Shown here in pieces: positions 5,119-6,693 of a stretch of DNA of 6,693 bases. Positions within the stretch are counted from its first letter, which is position 1. Each line of letters starts with the position of its first letter. A program made the position numbers and the translations under genes. The DNA comes from Thermoleophilia bacterium (GTDB lineage Bacteria; Actinomycetota; Thermoleophilia; Gaiellales; Gaiellaceae). Under the pieces are notes generated by a model. That model did not search any database. It was given only the letters and a program-made list of their open reading frames with translations, and was not told the DNA's origin. The stretch covers positions 1 to 6,693 of the forward strand of contig JAICVP010000117.1 in assembly GCA_025935275.1 (NCBI GenBank), in the 5' to 3' direction.

Positions 5119-6294
5119 GTGCCGTGGGACCCGCTTTCCGAGGAGCAGCGTGAGATCCGTGACCTCGTCCGCACACTGACGCGGGAGCGCATCGCGCCGC
5201 GTGCCGCCGAGATCGACGAGTCCGGCGACTTCCCCTGGGACATGGTCGAGCTCCTCCGCGAGCACGAGATCTTCGGCCTCGCGTTCGATGAGCGCCACGG
5301 CGGGGCGAATGCCGGCTCCTTGATGTTGCTCGTCGCCGTGGAGGAGATCTCCAAGGCGGATGCGACGGTCGGGCTCATCCTCGCGGTGCAGGAGCTGAGC
5401 TCGCTGGCGCTCCGGCTTGCCGGCACCGAGGAGCAGCAGGACCGTTTCCTGCCGAAGGTCGCGAGCGGCGAGTGGATCGCCGCCTACGCCCTCACCGAGC
5501 CCGGCTCGGGATCGGATGCCGCGGCGATGAGGACCGAGGCGCGCCTGGAGGGCGACGAGTACGTCCTGAACGGCTCGAAGCGCTTCATCACCAACGCCGG
5601 CGTCGCGCATCTCTACACGGTCTTCGCCAAGACCGACCCGTGCGCGGGCCACGACGGCATCTCGTGCTTCGTGGTCGAGGCCGACGCGCCCGGCTTCGAG
5701 ATCGGTCGCATCGAACCGAAGCTCGGCATCAAGGGATCGACGACCGGCGAGGTCTTCCTCAACGACTGTCGTGTGCCCGCCGCCAACCTGATCGGCGCGG
5801 AGGGCGACGGCTTCAAGATCGCCATGCGCGTCCTCGACCGCTCGCGGCCCGGGATCGCGGCGCAGGCGCTGGGGATCGCACAGGGCGCGACCGATTACGC
5901 GCTGGCCTACGCGCAGACGCGGGAGACGATGGGGCAGCCCATCGTCGACCACCAGATGATCGCGGCCAAGCTCGCGGATATGGAGACGAAGTGCGAGGCC
6001 GCGCGCGGGCTCCTCTACAAGGTCGGCGTCATGATCGACGAGGACGCGCCCGATCTGACGAAGTACTCCGCCATGGCAAAGCTCCTGTGCTCCGACGTGG
6101 CGATGGAGGCGACCATCGAGGCGGTGCAGATCCTCGGCGGCTACGGCTACATCAAGGAGTACCCCGTGGAGCGCATGATGCGGGACGCCAAGATCACGCA
6201 GATCTACGAGGGCACCAACGAGATCCAGCGACTCGTGATCGCGCGCGAGATGGTGCGGGAGAACCGCTCGTCCGCGCTCACCGAGGTCGGCTGA
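5119..6294 (+). CDS. Acyl-CoA dehydrogenase
   Basis: This is a 391-residue FAD flavoenzyme that introduces the alpha,beta double bond into an acyl-CoA thioester and passes electrons to electron-transfer flavoprotein. The three-part fold is complete: helical N-domain (about 1-120), beta domain (about 121-235) and C-terminal helical domain (about 236-391). The first family signature is YALTEPGSGSDAAA (123-136) and the second is QILGGYGYIKEYPVERMMRD (337-356). The catalytic base is E364 in QIYEGTNEIQR, the position used by short/medium-chain and butyryl-CoA type enzymes rather than the isovaleryl or long-chain placement. Length is typical. Chain-length or branched-chain preference cannot be read with confidence. 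The GTG at 5119 is followed directly by the usual N-terminal helix (LSEEQREIRDLVRTL). The next gene starts within its stop codon, so an FAD oxidoreductase is co-translated with it. Confidence 0.97.
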   Translation: MPWDPLSEEQREIRDLVRTLTRERIAPRAAEIDESGDFPWDMVELLREHEIFGLAFDERHGGANAGSLMLLVAVEEISKADATVGLILAVQELSSLALRLAGTEEQQDRFLPKVASGEWIAAYALTEPGSGSDAAAMRTEARLEGDEYVLNGSKRFITNAGVAHLYTVFAKTDPCAGHDGISCFVVEADAPGFEIGRIEPKLGIKGSTTGEVFLNDCRVPAANLIGAEGDGFKIAMRVLDRSRPGIAAQALGIAQGATDYALAYAQTRETMGQPIVDHQMIAAKLADMETKCEAARGLLYKVGVMIDEDAPDLTKYSAMAKLLCSDVAMEATIEAVQILGGYGYIKEYPVERMMRDAKITQIYEGTNEIQRLVIAREMVRENRSSALTEVG

Positions 6295-6693
6295 GCCCTC
6301 GCTACGACGCTGTCGTCGTCGGGTCGGGGCCGAACGGCCTCGTCGCGGCGGTGACACTTGCCGGGGCCGGCAAGCGCGTGCTGGTCCGTGAGGCGGAGGA
6401 GACCTTCGGTGGCGGGACGCGCTCGGCCGAACTGACGCTCCCGGGCTTCCTGCACGACGTCTGCTCGTCCATCCATCCCTTCGTGCCGGGGTCGCCCGTC
6501 CTTCGGGAGCTGCCGCTCGGGGATCACGGCCTCGAGCTGATCCAGCCTGACGCGCCGCTTGCGCATCCGCTCGACGACGGAACCGCGGTGCTGCTCGAGC
6601 GGTCGATCGAGGCGACCGCGTCGGGGCTCGGGCTCGACGGCGACGCGTACCGGAGGCTCGTCGAGCCGTTCGCGGCCGACTGGCCCAAGCTCG
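6291..6693 (+). CDS. FAD-dependent oxidoreductase, phytoene desaturase / PYROXD2-like, partial
   Basis: The first 134 residues are present and the gene runs off the right edge. The N-terminus is a Rossmann FAD-binding fold: YDAVVVGSGPNGLVAAVTLA with GxGxxG at G11-G13-G16, the second-strand acidic residue E34 in VLVREAE, then FGGGTRSAELTLPGFLHDVC (39-58), typical of a large actinobacterial group annotated as phytoene desaturase family or NAD(P)/FAD-dependent oxidoreductase. The substrate is unknown, and a carotenoid role should not be assumed. No ATG, GTG or TTG in this frame lies before the Rossmann fold, at least back to about 6228. The only fitting start is CTG at 6291, which overlaps the acyl-CoA dehydrogenase stop as CTGA and has GAGG (6283-6286) four bases upstream. 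The alternative GTG at 6351 would remove the FAD-binding glycines. Coupled translation with a second flavoenzyme suggests a shared pathway. Confidence 0.88.
   Translation, partial: MSPRYDAVVVGSGPNGLVAAVTLAGAGKRVLVREAEETFGGGTRSAELTLPGFLHDVCSSIHPFVPGSPVLRELPLGDHGLELIQPDAPLAHPLDDGTAVLLERSIEATASGLGLDGDAYRRLVEPFAADWPKL

Noticed and set aside
4465..6357. A 630-codon open frame on the minus strand opposite the M74 and acyl-CoA dehydrogenase genes
   Set aside because: It is the antisense shadow of two clear genes. Its composition (R, D, H, L, V, A rich, without recognisable motifs) is typical of GC-rich antisense frames.

Overview
The window is a GC-rich (visually about 70% G+C), densely coded bacterial chromosomal segment. 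Codon use with G/C in third positions, GTG and possibly CTG starts, and -10-like hexamers placed directly before start codons all suggest a high-GC actinobacterium. The Thermoleophilia (Solirubrobacter/Gaiella-like soil lineages) are my best guess, but that is an impression and not a computed placement. I see no tRNA, rRNA, CRISPR array, insertion sequence, phage gene or long repeat. Almost every base is coding, and the largest gap is about 90 bp.

Layout. Minus strand, about 3049 down to 1: an apparent three-gene operon made of an ECF-type sigma factor (3049-2510), a single-pass membrane protein with a propeller-like outer part that sits where an anti-sigma factor would (2513-1326, GTGA overlap with the sigma gene), and a YtcJ-like metal-dependent amidohydrolase (1280 to beyond the left edge). 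Plus strand, 3140-3736: nicotinamidase (pncA), divergent from the sigma gene across about 90 bp. Minus strand, 4431-3733: a secreted M14 zinc carboxypeptidase, convergent with pncA, the two stop codons sharing one CTAG. Plus strand, 4480-5109: an exported LAS/M74 (MepA-like) peptidase, divergent from the M14 gene. Plus strand, 5119-6294: acyl-CoA dehydrogenase. Plus strand, 6291 to beyond the right edge: an FAD-dependent oxidoreductase of the phytoene-desaturase/PYROXD2-like group, whose only plausible start is a CTG overlapping the preceding stop.

How the genes may work together. The sigma/propeller pair looks like an envelope-sensing regulatory module, with the amidohydrolase carried along as a possible output. 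The M14 and M74 peptidases form a divergent pair that plausibly acts on peptidoglycan. The acyl-CoA dehydrogenase and the FAD oxidoreductase are translationally coupled and probably serve one catabolic or lipid-modifying step. PncA is NAD salvage. Most of the content is recognisable housekeeping or accessory metabolism. The less ordinary points are the non-zinc, propeller-bearing putative anti-sigma factor, the apparent leaderless promoters, the CTG start, and the paired peptidases. I do not see convincing evidence of an entirely new system.
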